Positions 32,961 to 46,215 are shown, numbered from the stretch's first letter. The stretch: 64,000 bases of DNA from Tupaia tana (GCA_026018925.1 JAKSZU010000029.1:15551778-15615777), one strand, 5' to 3'. Notes: generated from the sequence alone by a model not told the origin. A program made the numbers and translations.

Positions 32961-35900
32961 GTAAGTTGTTGTTCATATCTATAGAAAATGTAATTATAAC
33001 TACGTAATAATGTAGTTTGTATATGTACGTGTGTGTGTCATTAACCCCACTTAAGAATTAGCAAGTGTGCACAGAAATGAGAGAAGTAAATAATTCTGAA
33101 CTCAGGATGTTCTACTTTGTTATCCTTCTATTATCTTTCTTTTTCTTATTTTCAAAGTTTTTTCATTTCTTTCAAGAGAGAAAGTCAGTATATTTTATTG
33201 TCCTCTCCATCAGCAGTATCCCCATATTCAGTCTTTGAGAGGCTCAGAATGATTGAGATTGTTGGGACCTCAGCCCTTTTACCACGAAGACCTGTATAGT
33301 GAGGCCCACATGCATATTGAGATTCTGACCCCCTGACATGAAGTTAATGTTAGAATCACAGTGCTGAATCTTGGTGCTCACTTCTGACTAGGATATTGTA
33401 GCTTGTACTTTGCAGAGAAGTCATGGGTGTCTAAAGTCCCCCACCATATATAAATCACAAGGAATGGCCACACTACCATCTCTTCTACGTTTTCCTCTCA
33501 AGATTTTGAGCATGCATGCACATGTGCCCAGCATAATTTTCAAGCTTCCAGGCCTGAGACTTATACTGTGGTCAGCCATATGGGAATTCAGTGCCTTAAC
33601 CACTATGCAACCTTCTGGCCCCACCATATATTTTAAATCAGAGTAAGAATGCTTCCTTTAAAGCCTCAAAATATATATGAGAAGTGTGGCCATGAGATTT
33701 TGAATTAGTTCAGGAATATTAGGTTCAAATCTGAATATAACAAGGACAAGTAAGAATTTATACCCAAACAGCAAGGTGGGAGGAATTGGATAGAAAATTG
33801 CTAAGTGGTAACATTGCACTTAATAAAGATTCTGCACAAATCCACTTACATGGATTATATACCAGTGTGCACATAGTACTGGAAGAACTTTCTGAAGTCT
33901 GATTAAATTTTTTTTTCTTGGAGAGGTTTTTGCTATAGGGCACGTGCACTCACCAGACAGACAGAGAGAGAGAGATAGAAAGTGAGAAATCACTCCCCCA
34001 GGGGGGACGACCATGCCGCAATCCCTTCTCCTCCATTCTCCTCTTGGGATCTTGGGCACTCACGCACACACGCCCAGCATGAATTTAAGCCACTGGGTCC
34101 GGGACTCAAACTGCGGTCGACTACGTGGGAGTCCAGTGACATAGCCATTACGCTAAGTGCTGGTCCCAAGTCTAATTAAATTTTAACAAGCAGGAGTCAG
34201 CAAGTGACATATTGGGTAAGGTGTTGTACTATACCACATGATTGCAGTCTGAGCTGCAGACCCAGTAGCTTGAAACTCACTATTTTTGCTCCAGAAAGTT
34301 ACTGGTTTCAGTCTGATTTTAGCTCAGCAACAAGGATTCATAAATACCTCTGAGACTTGTAATGGTGGCACAGTGAACATTCACCAGACCACAAAAGCAA
34401 AACCACAGTAACTCCACTATGTGGAGTTCATTCTCTATCTACCTAGAGTGGGTTCTAACTCCTAACTCAGTATAGAGGTTAAGGCAGCTGGTTCCCATAT
34501 GGATGACTATGTATTTGAGTACTGAGTAAAGTGCTCTGAAACATACCAAGTGGATGTGTACCTTTCTGTTCAATAATTACAAGTGCAGAATAAAGGAGAA
34601 GGGATTATGGCATGATCATCCTCTGCCCTCTCACTGTGTGTTTCTTGCTTTCTTCTGGCAAGTGCATGCATGCTAAGGCTAAGGGGAAAAATTATGAATG
34701 TTTATATTAAAGGTGAAATTTAAGAAATTAAGACCAAAATAATTCCTTAGAGAATGGAGGAAGAATTGAAGACATTGCATAAAAATAATTTAATAAGAAA
34801 GTATGCTCTTTTTAAAATTTCAAAATATAGTTTTAGCTAATATTAATTTATAACCTAAGAATTTCCAAGTGGAAAATGAACAATTATAAAGACCTATTAA
34901 TCTCAGAGAAAAATGTTTTTGCAAGCTGGTGAAAAGACTTGATGTAGTCAATAATTAACTAGAAGATCTGAATTAAATATTTAATTTTCAACAAAAACAT
35001 ATTTAACAGCACTTTTTTACACACAGTTGATATAGTAGTGTATAAAATTATAGAAAAAGCCACAGAAAATATCTGAAATGTGCCAAATGGTCGAAAAGTT
35101 GGCAAGGCAGATGCTATTTTTAAAAAAATATTTATTTCATTTTATTTATTATTATTGTTTTGTGTTGATTTTGCTACAGGGCCCCTGTATTCACTATAAT
35201 GTGTGTATGTGTGTGTGTGTGTGTGTGTGTGAGTGTGTGTGTGTGAGAGAGAGAGAGAGATACAGAGACAGAGACTGAGAGAGACAGAGAGAAAGCAAGT
35301 CACCAGGGCTGACACTTGAACTGTAGTCAGTCTATTTGAAAGTTTAGTGTCACAATACCCTCAGCTCACCCCACCAGATGCTATTTTGAGCTTCCAGACA
35401 TAGGGAAAATATGAAATGCTTCAATCATGGCTTACAAACCTACATTGAAGCAAGATGACATGTAGGATACATTCACTTCCACAAGAGTTATGAAGGTGAG
35501 TGTACGCATGAAGAATGTAACTCATAATTGAGTACTATTCATTCCAATAGTGCCAAGGGAGTATGATATTAATGTTCTCCTCACAGAAAATATGAAATAC
35601 TTCAGGTGATATGCATGTTATCTACTTTAGTTCAAATGTTCTGTTTTATTTAAAAATTCTAAAGCTACTTTGTATTTTATAAGTAACATATCTATAATTT
35701 GCCTACATATACATTTTTGAAATGTATAAAAAATGGTGAATGTGTGCACTCCTCATTCACATCCTTAAAAAAAAGTTTTCCTCTCCATGCGTTAATGATC
35801 CTCCATTAAAATTACCTGTTTAGTGATCAAATCATCATCTAGCTAAATTAAAATTTACCTTACTCACAAGGCCCTCAAAACTTCTCTTCATTGTTTGGGA

Positions 35901-36101
35901 ACAATTTGCTTAAGTAGAAAGAAAAACATTTCAATGTTTTCTAGAGCCCTTGGAGCATTATTCACACCAGCTCCATGGACCATGCAGGAGAATCTCTGAA
36001 TGGCAGCCTAGGCCTAAACCTGTATGACTTGTGGCTTGGCTGAAGAGTTTGCCCTGAATCACGATTTGACTGTATTGTCTAATGCTGTCCCCTCTGTTTA
36101 G

Positions 36102-36393
36102 GTTTACATGGAAGAACTACCAATATATATTGGCCTTTTACTATGCCATTGAGGAGATCAATGAGAATCCCCATTTACTACCCAACATTTCCTTGGGTTA
36201 TAAATTTTATGATGCATTTCCCAGTGATAGGAGATCTTTATAAAATGCTCTGTTTTTGCTCTCTGGAGAGAATAAGATCCTGCCAAACTACAACTGCCAG
36301 ACACAGAAACAACCTGTTGCTATCATTGCAGGAAACATGCCCACATTTTCAGCCCAAGTTGGAACCCTTTTGGAGCTCTACAAAAGCCCACAT
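36102..36393 (+). pseudogene. VMN2R: V2R pseudogene exon 2
   Basis: Encodes the first part of the ligand-binding domain: NYQYILAFYYAIEEINENPH, LLPNISLGYKFYD and the NYNCQ motif, closing with AQVGTLLELYKSPH. Acceptor ...ctgtttag, donor gtgagt at 36394. One in-frame TAA at 36241-36243 follows the SDRRSL motif; otherwise open. Confidence 0.93.
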
Positions 36394-37868
36394 GTGAGTG
36401 AGTTGTCAGGTTGGGGAATGAGAGTTGGATAGCTCCTAATGTGAGCAAAGAAAATGTGGAAGCAGGATTTACATAACCCTGGAGTCCCTCAACACCTCCC
36501 TTGGTTGTTTGGATGCAATCTACTTAAACAGAGAAAAAAAGAACACAGGGAACTTTTTAAGTGATTAAATTGCTAGTAGTACAAAGATTAGAGAGAGAGG
36601 AAAAGAGCAGTGGTGGACCTGTTGGTAATATGGCAGTTGATAAAAGTGAATCCCGCATCCATGACTATATGGTTTAAATTTTAATCCATTTGGCTTAAAG
36701 GACACGCTTGGCATGTTTGCTTTCATGTCCAAAATCCCAACAATAGAAAACTTTAGGAAAATGGATATTGGTATGACAGTTACTTATGAGTGTTATTTTT
36801 TACTTTTCCTTTCTTGTTGTGACAAGTACACATGATTCATTTTTTACTCTAAAATTAAAAATAAATAGAGAAGTGTAATCTCTTAACTATCACCCAAATT
36901 TATGTCAATGGCCATTACATTCAATCCCCTCTGATGGGAATATTGATGGCCAACTTAAAGATGTTTCCTAAATAGTAGATGTCTCCTAAGATGCAGCAAA
37001 TAGAGATCTACCTCATCTCAGGAGAGGACAGTATCAGGAGGCATTCAGAGGTCAATCACATACAAAGACATATTTTTTTTTTATTCATTATGTCAAAGAA
37101 AGTACATTCCAGAACCAGAGAGCCTATAAATTGGCTATGGCTCAGTTACAGTAGCTGAGGTTTACCAGCTCCCTCTGCCCTTCCTCACATCCATGGGGGT
37201 GGATCTCTTGAAAGCATTTCTAGTTATTCTCTACATAACAACCCCACCTTAGAGATTTTTCTAGAGAAACTATCATATAAGTTTCAGGAGACATTACTGG
37301 AAAACACAGCCTTAGCTTATGAGAATACTGTTCTTGAAAAATTATGTTTAAAAACTCAGAAAGACTTAGTGATTGTGTTTTAAGAAAATGTAGGTTATGC
37401 TATGGTTATTAAACACAGTATCAAAAATCAATATAATATTTTTTTTAGAGTTGATATTTTTTCCTTGGCTGGTAAGAAAGGAAACCTTAGATCAACATGT
37501 CACATGAGCTCAGGGTGGCAGAATCACCAATGTCTTGTTGCACCATTTTATAAATATGTGCATCCCTCAGTTCCCTCTGTAGGCATTAAAACAATTATTG
37601 AACTCTATACTTTTTCTCATATGCTATGATCTTGGAGTAATACTGTTATTTTAATTAATCACATGTCATTTCTAAAAAAAATGGGACTGCAAAACAGTCT
37701 TCTGATGCTCATAATGACAGAATATTGTCGTTTCCATAGCATGCATTCTCTTCAGTCAATATCTCATTCTATGGTCTTATCAGGTAGAGAATTATCTCCT
37801 CCCCATTTAAATGGGACAATCCAAAATTACACTAAGGTCAGAATTACATTATTTCTTTTATCATTCAG

Positions 37869-38688
37869 GTCATATATGGTCCTTTTGATCTCATATTAAG
37901 TGATAAAGACCAATTTCCATCAGTTTATCCGATGGCCACCAAGGACAGCTCTCTGACTCATGGAATCATCTGTTTGTTGCTGCATTTTGGGTGGACGTGG
38001 GTGGCAATCTACGTATCTAATGATATGCAAGGGGAGCTGTTCCTTCAGGATGTAAAGGCAAAGATGACAGAAAAGGATATCTGTGTGGTCTTTACAGAAA
38101 AACTCCCTGCCACAAAAGGTGTCTCTTTATCATGTGACTTTTCTCTTGTGCAGAGGATCAGCGTTTCATCTACAAATGTGTATATAATACATGGTGATGA
38201 AGGCAGTGTCCGGGCCCTCGGACTAGAAAAAGAATTCTATTTAATTTTGGGAAAGGTGTGGATCATGATAAATCTACACTCCCAAGAGTGGGAATGTAGC
38301 TTTACTACTTTTAAAAGGAAGCCGTACTTTTTCCATGGAAGCCTCTTATTATCAAACCAGGAAAGGAAAATACCTGGTTTTAAACAATTTCTCAAGACAG
38401 AAAATCCTTCCCAATACCCAGAAGATTTTTACTTCAGTAAACTCTGGGCTTACTTTTTTCTGTGCTCACTTACTTGCTGGATCACTATGTGGCAAGCTTG
38501 GAGAGTGCCCACCAAATTCTTCCATAGAGTTTCTTCCATCTTATTTGGACATGATGACTTTGCCTGACTCCAGATTTTTTATTTATCATTCTGTGCATGT
38601 GGTGGCTCAAGTTCTTTATAAGATGCTTTTGCAAAAAATAGAAATGAGATCTTCAGGACATGCAGACCAGACTGTTCTTCCCTGGCAG
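37869..38688 (+). pseudogene. VMN2R: V2R pseudogene exon 3
   Basis: The large ligand-domain exon (about 820 bp, normal for the family). It opens VIYGPFDLILSDKDQFPS and has HFGWTWVAIYVSND, then FYFSKLWAYFF. A single-base frameshift around 38440-38480 switches frame; the rest reads IEFLPSYLDMMTLPDSRFF and VVAQVLYKMLLQKIE to the exon end LPWQ. Donor gtaaac at 38689. The part at 38035-38345 is duplicated in inverted orientation at 38952-39262. Confidence 0.93.
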
Positions 38689-38734
38689 GTAAACATCATT
38701 TACATACACTAATATTTGGGAGGTATTTCCTCTT

Positions 38735-38944
38735 TTTCTTCTTTTTAAAATGTTTCTCTCATAGTACACGTGTATTAATTCATCAGAAAGTGAAAGTGAG
38801 GGGGAAAGTGAAACATGATGTGGGTGTGGCCACATCACAATCCCTTCTCCTCCTGTGTTTGAGCACACATGCATACATGCTTGTGTGCTTTCCAAGCTTC
38901 CAGGTCTGGTATTAGCACCATAGTCAGCTGTGAGGAAATCTAGC
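38735..38944 (-). mobile_element. Long SINE, partial
   Basis: Minus strand, 'atgtttctctcatagtac' to 'gtcagctgtgaggaaatc'; the tRNA-like head is cut off where the inverted exon-3 copy begins. Confidence 0.65.
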
Positions 38945-38951
38945 AACACCA

Positions 38952-39262
38952 GAGGCTTCCATGGAAAAAGTATGGCATCCTCTTAAAAGTAGTAAAGCTA
39001 CGTTCCCACTCTTGGGAGTGTAGATTTATCATGATCCACAACTTTCCCAAAATTAAATAGAATTCTTTTTCTAGTCCAAGGGCCTGGACACTGCCTTCAT
39101 CACCTTGTATTATATACACATTTGCAGATGAAACTCTGATCCTCTGCACAAGAGAAAAGTCACGCGATAAAGAAACACCTTTTGTGGCAGGGAGTTTTTC
39201 TGTAAAGACCACACAGATACCCTTTTCTATCATCTTTGCCTTAGCATCCTGAAGGAACAGCT
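38952..39262 (-). pseudogene. Inverted partial copy of V2R exon 3
   Basis: About 310 bp, reverse complement of 38035-38345 with roughly 16 substitutions (about 5% by eye count) and no indel. Reads on the minus strand as LFLQDAKAKMIEKGICVVF through FTTFKRMPYFFHGS without a stop. Bounded by a truncated SINE on the left and, on the right, about 35 bp of unrelated sequence before another SINE piece. Too short to be a separate gene; possible origins are local inverted duplication, or a scrap of a neighbouring V2R paralogue. Confidence 0.9.
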
Positions 39263-39297
39263 GAACCACACCACATGCTGAACCCAAGAGGTTTTGT

Positions 39298-39356
39298 TAG
39301 AGAGATTTTTGCCATAGGGAGTCCAGCGGCATAACCATTACAACATCTGCTGGTCC
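39298..39356 (-). mobile_element. SINE remnant with internal deletion
   Basis: Only the two ends remain: 'gagagatttttgccatagg' joined to 'gagtccagcggcataac' and 'catctgctggtccc'. About 200 bp of body is missing. Confidence 0.7.
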
Positions 39357-39369
39357 CTGACCTCTGGAG

Positions 39370-39853
39370 GTTGTTTGGTTTTTGCTTTTTAGCTTTTTTC
39401 ATAGTGCATGGGCACCCACCAGAGAAGTAAGAGAAAGATAAAATGTGAGAATTCATCTTTTATAGGGGATGGCCATACTACAATTCCTTCTCCTTCATCC
39501 TCCTCTTGGGAGTTTGGGCTTGTACATTTATCTGCCCAGTATGGTTTTCAAGTAGACGATAAGGAAACCCAACCACCCTAACCACCATACCTATATGTTG
39601 AGGTTCTTTTACTTTTTAGACAGAAATTTTTGCTATTAGGTGCATGGGCTTCTCAGAGAGACAGAAAGTGAGAAATCTCTTCACAAGGGGCTGGCTATGT
39701 TGCAATTCCTTCTTTCTTATTTTCCTCTCAGAAACTTGGGCATGCATGCAGACACACCCATTGTGAACTTTCAACCAACCCTTCAGGACTAGAACCACAG
39801 TTGACTAAGTGGGAGTTTAGTGATATAACCATTATGTCATTTGCAGGTCCCTG
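39370..39853 (-). mobile_element. Two adjacent long SINE copies
   Basis: First from 'gctttttagcttttttcatag' region (about 39385) to about 39600 ('ccaccatacctatatg'), second from 39612 ('ttttagacagaaatttttgc') to 39853 ('catttgcaggtccc'). Both minus strand and both diverged. Confidence 0.7.
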
Positions 39854-40028
39854 TTGAAGTATATAAATATTTTTAAAAACACACAACATGACTATGTTTT
39901 CTTTTCAAAATAAAAAACATTAGGCAAAATTAGTAGAAAACATTTTTGATTATTGTTGTTTTCATCCAAAGTATATAGGTTATTGTTATTTCTACTGAGA
40001 TAGTTCTGCCACTAGAGACTTAGATATT

Positions 40029-40047
40029 AAAACATTTGAGGTGGCTC
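40029..40047. repeat. Left target-site duplication of the 7.3-kb L1 insertion
   Basis: aaaacatttgaggtggctc, repeated at 47378-47396. The left junction att/aaaac fits an L1 endonuclease nick (TTTT/AA on the opposite strand). Confidence 0.9.
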
Positions 40048-40559
40048 GAGACAGACTGAGGCTGCAGGCCCGACCCTTCTGAATCCCCACGCATACCCAC
40101 CGTTTCTCCTCCTTGGACCCCAAGTTGGTTGTCTGGGACTTTAAGGCGAACTCCCACCCCACCCCACCCGCAATCCGGATGGAGCCGGCCAGCAGTTCTG
40201 GGCTCCAGACGGACTCAGGCGGAAGGCCCAACCAACCTGGTCCTGTCACTCATCTTCTGACCCTTTCCCACTAGCCTTTGGACTCTTTGAATTCTGGTGA
40301 TTTGAATAGCGCGCAGCGCACTTTGCGCGCCATGTGATTTCCTTTTTTTATTCTGTTTTTCTTTGCTCTTGGGGTGTTGCTTATTCAGTCAATTGAAGGC
40401 TCACCTCAGAGACAGTGAGGATTTTGGGCCATCCAGGGTAGTGGCAACAGTTAATGGTAATAGTGAGCAACAGATAGGCCAACCATAAGGGAAATCATCA
40501 ATTTTCTAAGCCTGTACAACTTTTAACAATCAGTTAGGAAGAAACATATAGATTACCTG
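40048..40559 (+). promoter_or_regulatory. L1 5'UTR / internal promoter region
   Basis: About 510 bp and much more GC-rich than the flanks for its first 270 bp, including a CpG-rich 'gcgcgcagcgcactttgcg' at about 40309-40329. L1 5'UTRs carry an internal RNA polymerase II promoter; the precise start is inferred from the target-site duplication. Confidence 0.7.
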
Positions 40560-41520
40560 ATGACTAGGAACAATCGCAGAGGCTCAAGAAATATGAGCAA
40601 CCAAGAAAAGGCCTCTCCCCCAAGGGATATCATCAAGCCTACATCACCCACAGTCAATACAGTGGACGTCGTGGACATGTCTGATAAGGAATTCAGATTA
40701 TTTGTAGTGACCAAACTAACTGAGATGGAAGAGAAAAGAGACAAGGAGCTCCAAGAGATGAGGAAGTCCTTCAATGACTTGAAAGAAGAAATGGATACCT
40801 TAAACAAGAACCAGATGGAACTTTTAGGATGGAAGAATGTGATACAGGAAATCAAAACCTCCCTTGAAAGTATTAAAAGTAGGTTAGACCAAGCAGAAGA
40901 TCGAATCTCCAACGTAGAAGACAAAACATCTGACCTAGAAAAAAGTATCAAGAAGATTGAGAAAACAACCATGAAAAATGAGGATAATATACGAGGAATA
41001 CTGGATACTATCAAGCGCCCCAACATCCGGATAATTGGTATTCAAGAAGAGGAAGAAAATAATAAGGGCCTAGATAATTTATTCCACGAGATCCTGGAAG
41101 AAAACTTTCCAAATCTAGAAAGGCATTCAAGTATCCAGAGCCAGGAAATACATAGGACCCCGGGTAGAATCAACCCAAGAAGATCTTCTCCAAGGCACAT
41201 TATAGCCAGACTGACAAAAACAACAGACAAAGACAAGATACTAAAGTTGGCAAGAGGGAAACGCCAGGTTACTTACAAAGGTCACCCCATCAGGCTAACA
41301 TCGGATCTCTCAGCCGAAACAATGCAGGAAAGGAAAGAATGGGGAAGCATAGTAAAAGTGTTGAGTGAAAAACAATTTCAACCAAGAGTACTATACCCGG
41401 CAAAATTATCTTTCATATAGGAAAAAAAAGATAAAAACATTCTCGAATAAACAAAATTTGAAGGAATTTACCAACTCCAGACCAGCTCTTCAAGAGGTTC
41501 TGAAGGGAGTATTATACCAG
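40560..41520 (+). pseudogene. L1 ORF1, truncated by a nonsense codon
   Basis: ORF1p, the L1 RNA chaperone. ATG at 40560 opens 286 codons: basic N-terminus, coiled coil about residues 42-147, RRM from about residue 153 (RPNIRIIGI), C-terminal domain about 225-286 (KRQVTYKGHPIRLTSDLS). It ends at TAG 41418-41420 where the family has TGG (IWEEK in element B), and a 1-base insertion follows in the A-rich stretch, so the last 35-40 residues are lost. Little other decay. Confidence 0.93.
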
Positions 41521-41572
41521 GAAAGCTAAAAAATCAGAGACAGTTATACAAGAACAAAAAGCAACCAAGAAA

Positions 41573-44500
41573 ATGGCTCACTTAATGATAGGATCAGGTA
41601 CGGAAATATCGATAATTACATTGAATGTCAATGGATTAAATTCTCCAGTTAAGAGACATAGACTGGCTGAATGGATAAGAAAACAGAAACCCTCTATCTG
41701 TTGCCTACAAGAAACTCACCTTATGGATAAAGACAGACATAGACTAAAAGTCAAGGGCTGGAAAAAGATACTCCATGCAAATGGAAATCAAAAAAAGGCT
41801 GGAGTAGCGATATTGATCTCAGACAAAATAGATTTCAAGACAAAGACTGTAAGAAGAGACAAAGAAGGACATTATATAATAGTAAATGGGATAATCCAGC
41901 AAGAAGACATAACCCTTATAAATATCTATGCACCCAACTCAGGTGCACCTAAATATGTGAAGGAAAGACAGCTGGAGCTAAAAGGAGAGATAGGGAGAAA
42001 TACTATAATTGTTGGAGATCTCAACACCCCATTATCTCCTATAGACAGATCTTCTAGACAGAAAATAAATAGAGAGATACAGGACTTAAATGATACTATA
42101 AATGGAATGGGCTTAACAGATATCTATAGAACTTTCCACCCTACATCCACAACATATACATTTTTCTCACCCCGACATGGAACCTTTTCAAAGATAGATC
42201 ATATATTAGGACACAAATCAAGCCTTTATAGATTCAAAGGCATAGAAACTGTACCCAGCATCTTCTCTGACCATGATGGAATTAAACTCAAGATTAATTT
42301 CAAGACACAACCCCGAAAATACACGAACACATGGAAGCTGAACAACCTACTTCTGAATGACTTCTTCACTAATGAAGAAATTAAGGCTGAAATAAAAAAA
42401 ATTTATGGAAACTAATGATAATGAGTACACAATTGTCCAGAATCTATGGGACACAGCAAAAGCAGTCATAGGAGGGAAATTCATAGCAATTAGTGCACAT
42501 AAGAAAAGGATAGAAAGATGGTAAGTAGATAACTCATCATCATGCCTCAGAGAATTGGAAAAACAACAACAAACAAACCCCCAAAATGCCAGGCAAAAAG
42601 AAATAATAAAGGTTCGAGCAGAAATAAATGAAATACAAAATAAACGAACCATACAGAAAATAAATGAAAGCAAAAGCTGGTTCTTTGAAAAGATTAACAA
42701 GATCGACACACCATTGGCTAGACTGATTAAGAAGAAAGAAAGAAACCAGATTAATCAAATATGTGATGAAACAGACAATATTACCACAGACATAGCAGAA
42801 ATACAAAATATCATTAGAGGATACTATGAGCAACTTTACGCCAACAAACAAGATAACCTGGAGGAGATGGACAAATTCCTGGATGCATATAATCTACCAA
42901 GATTGGATCAGGAAGACATAGAGAACCTGAATAGACCCATAACAAGCCAGGAGATTGAATCAGTAATAAATAAACTCCCAACAAAGAAAAGCCCAGGCCC
43001 AGATGGCTTCACTTGTGAATTCTACAAAACTTTTAAGGAAGAGTTAACCTCTATCCTACTAAAATTATTTCTAAAGATTCAAAAGGAAGGAAACCTTCCA
43101 AATTCATTTTATGAAGCCTCCATCATCCTCATCCCCAAAACAGATAAAGATATGACAAAAAAGGAAAACTACAGACCAATATCATTGATGAATATAGACA
43201 TGAAAATTCTCAACAAGATACTCGCAAATCGTATCAAACAACATATAACAAAGATCATTCATCACGATCAGGTAGGCCTTATACCAGGGATGCAAGGGTG
43301 GTTCAATATACGCAAGACCATAAATGTAATACACCACATTAACAGAAAGAAAGATAAAAACGATATGATCATCTCAATTGATGCGGAGAAAGCATTTGAT
43401 AAAATACAACATCCTTTTATGACTAAGACTCTCAGTAAGATTGGTATAGAAGGGTCATTTCTGAACACAATAAAAGCAATCTATGAAAAACCTACAGCTA
43501 ACATTATACTGAATGGGGAAAAGCTGAAAGCTTTTCCTCTGAAAACAGGTACTGCTCTTTAATATAGTACTGGAAGTCTTAGCTATTGCAATCAGAGAAG
43601 AGAATAATATTAAAGGCATTCGAATAGGCAAAGAAGAATTGAAAATATCTTTATTTGCAGATGACATGATGGTATACTTAGAAGACCCAAAGGTATCCAT
43701 GAAAAAACTGCTTGAAGTAATAAGTGAATACAGTAAGGTGGCAGGATACAAAATCAATATCCAAAAATCTATAGCATTTCTATTTATGAACAACAAGTTG
43801 AACAAAGCAGAGCTGAAGAAAGGAATCCCTTTCACTGTAGCCACAAGGTGTATAAGATACCTAGGGATAAACCTAACTAAGAAAGTCAAAGACCTTTATA
43901 AAGAAAACTATGAATATCTTAAAAGAGACATTGAAAGTGACATAAAAATGTGGAAGGACATCCCATGCTCCTGGATTGGAAGAATTAACATAATCAAAAT
44001 GGCAATTCTACCCAAATTAATCTACATGTTTAATGCAATTCTAATCAAAATACCAGAGATATTCTTCAGAGATCTAGAAAAGGCATTCATAGAATTTGTC
44101 TGGAACCATAAAAGACCTTGTATCGCAAAAGCAATCCTGCGCAAGAAGAATGGAGTAGGAGGCATATCACTCCCTGATCCCAAGATATACTATAAAGCTG
44201 TGGTCATCAAAACAGCATGGTATTGGCATAAAAACAAACAAGTGGACCAATGGAAGAGAATAGAGACCCCAGAAAAAACCCCCAAAGCTTACAGCCAACT
44301 GATCTTTGACAAAGGATATCAGTCAATCCATTGGGAAAAGGAAAACCTCTTTAGTAAATGGTGCTGGAAAAACTGGGTATCCACTTGCAGAAAGATGAAA
44401 CTGAACCCCCATCTTTCACCATTAACAACAGTCAACTCAAAATGGATCAAAGATCTGAACCTAAGACCTCAAACAATAAAACTACTGGTGGAAAATGCTG

Positions 44501-45321
44501 GGGAAACTCTGGGGGACATTGGAGTAGGCAAAGACTTCTTAAATAAGACTCCCAAAGCACAGGCAATAATCTCTAAAATAGACAACTGGGACTATATTAG
44601 ACTAAGAAGTTTCTGCACAGCAAAGGACACAGTAACAAATGTGAACCGACAACCCTCAGAATGGGAAAATATTTTTGTTAAATATGCCTCAGACAAGGGA
44701 CTGATAACCAGAATACATAGGGAACTCAAGTGCCTTATGCGAAAAAAAATGATTAATCCAATTAAAAGATGGGAAAATGAGCTGAACAAAAGTCTCTCTA
44801 AGGAAGACATGCGAACAGCCAAAAAGCATATGAGGAAATGATCAACATCCCTCATCATAAGGGAGATGCAGATAAAAACTGCAATGAGATACCACCTAAC
44901 CCCTGTCAGAATGGCAAAGATTAAGAATATAAAAAGTGATAAGTGTTGGCGGGGATGTGGTGAAAAGGGAACCCTCCTACACTGTTGGTGGGAATGTAAA
45001 CTAGTTCAACCACTGTGGAGAACAATATGGAGGTTCCTCAAAGATCTACAAAGAGAACTACCATTTGATCCAGCAATCCCACTTCTGGGTATTTACCCAA
45101 AAGACAGGAGAACACTCAGTCAGAAAAGTGCTTGCACATCAATGTTTATTGCAGCTTTATTCACAATTGCCAAGACATGGAACCAACCTAAATGTCCACA
45201 AACTGATGAATGGATTGGAAAAGTGTGGTATATATACTCTATGGAATATTACTCAGCCATAAAAAATAACAAGACCCTGGAATTAATAGAAAGTGGTCAG
45301 AAACGGAGGATCTATTGCTGA
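41573..45321 (+). pseudogene. L1 ORF2 with several disabling lesions
   Basis: Endonuclease/reverse transcriptase. Endonuclease domain 41573-42410 is open: N18 and N20 in TLNVNGLNS, E47 in QETHL, GDLN (D149, N151), SDHDG (D233, H234). Breaks: frameshift in an A-run about 42393-42401; TAA 42522-42524; a deletion of about 26 bp at about 43551-43556 that removes most of the [13 protein letters not shown] motif and shifts frame; TGA 44842-44844 in place of a Cys codon. RT palm FADDMM (about 43657) is intact, as is the Cys-rich C-terminus at about 44945-45000 ([19 protein letters not shown]). Stop at 45319-45321, earlier than in some L1s. Confidence 0.93.
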
Positions 45322-45870
45322 GTGAAGTAAGCCAGGGTATGAAAGAAAGATATTGTATGTATCCACTCAATATATACCGACTATCAACACTATAATTGAG
45401 AGCAAAAGATTGGAGGACATAAAAGCAGTGAAGGTACTTAATGAGAATAGGACAGTGTGGAATGGGGGAAGTGAAGAGAAGAGGATAGAGAAAGATAACA
45501 AGTGAACAATAGAGAGGCAGGACGTTAGTGAGAAAAAGATATGGCTTATTAACTGTTCATGTTGACATGTATAGTATTCTCAACTGGATTTGTCTGAGAA
45601 GTATTTCATGATGGGCAAAGTATTTGTACAAGCAAAATGAGAAATATCAATTGACTGTTTTAAAAAATAATTAGAATAATAATAATAATGATTGGGAAAA
45701 ACATAGAAAAGATATTGAATGTTGAAGTGGGAAGATTAATGTCTCTGTACTGACTGACATGCATGGCATTCCCTTTTGAAAAAGCAATGTAATACACTGT
45801 AAAGTGATATGTAATTCAATGTAATATAAAAAAGAATATGATGATAATAATATATATATATATATATATA
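45322..45870 (+). other. L1 3'UTR
   Basis: Matches the 3' ends at 6540-6940, 20830-21150 and (inverted) 13478-13612. Ends in 'gatgataataat' and a TA repeat at about 45850-45876. Confidence 0.75.
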
Positions 45871-45981
45871 TATATTATGAAATACCTATAGTTCCTGATA
45901 AAATTATCAAAATAGTAAGCAATGAAAATAAAATAGTTTGAGATCATAAACTCATGGGGATTAAAAATAAGAAAAGGTGGG

Positions 45982-46215
45982 ACCAACAGGGTGGCATAGT
46001 GTTTAAGTCACTGGATTCTTACATAGCAGACTCTGCAGTTCTAGTCTCAGACTCAGCAGCTTTAAAATCACGTATGCATGCTTACCCCAAATTCTGAGAG
46101 GAAAATGGAGAAAAGATTTTGGTACAGTTATTCCCTATGGGGAGTGATTTCTCATTCTCATTCATTCTCTCCCCCCCCCCAGTGAGTGCACACACTTCAT
46201 GGAAAAAAATATTAG
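45982..46215 (+). mobile_element. Long SINE inside the transduced segment
   Basis: 'gggaccaacagggtggcatag', 'ggggagtgatttctcattc', 'gtgagtgcacacacttcatgg'. Moderately diverged, so probably present at the source locus before the transduction. Confidence 0.8.

Noticed and set aside
36143..36397. Open frame starting at 36143 as a small gene
   Set aside because: It is an out-of-frame shadow of V2R exon 2.
38940..39287. Separate minus-strand V2R gene
   Set aside because: Only about 310 bp with homology to the middle of exon 3; no splice sites or other exons on that strand.
40309..40329. GCGCGC-rich patch as a CpG-island promoter of a host gene
   Set aside because: It lies inside the L1 5'UTR, within the insertion defined by the target-site duplications.
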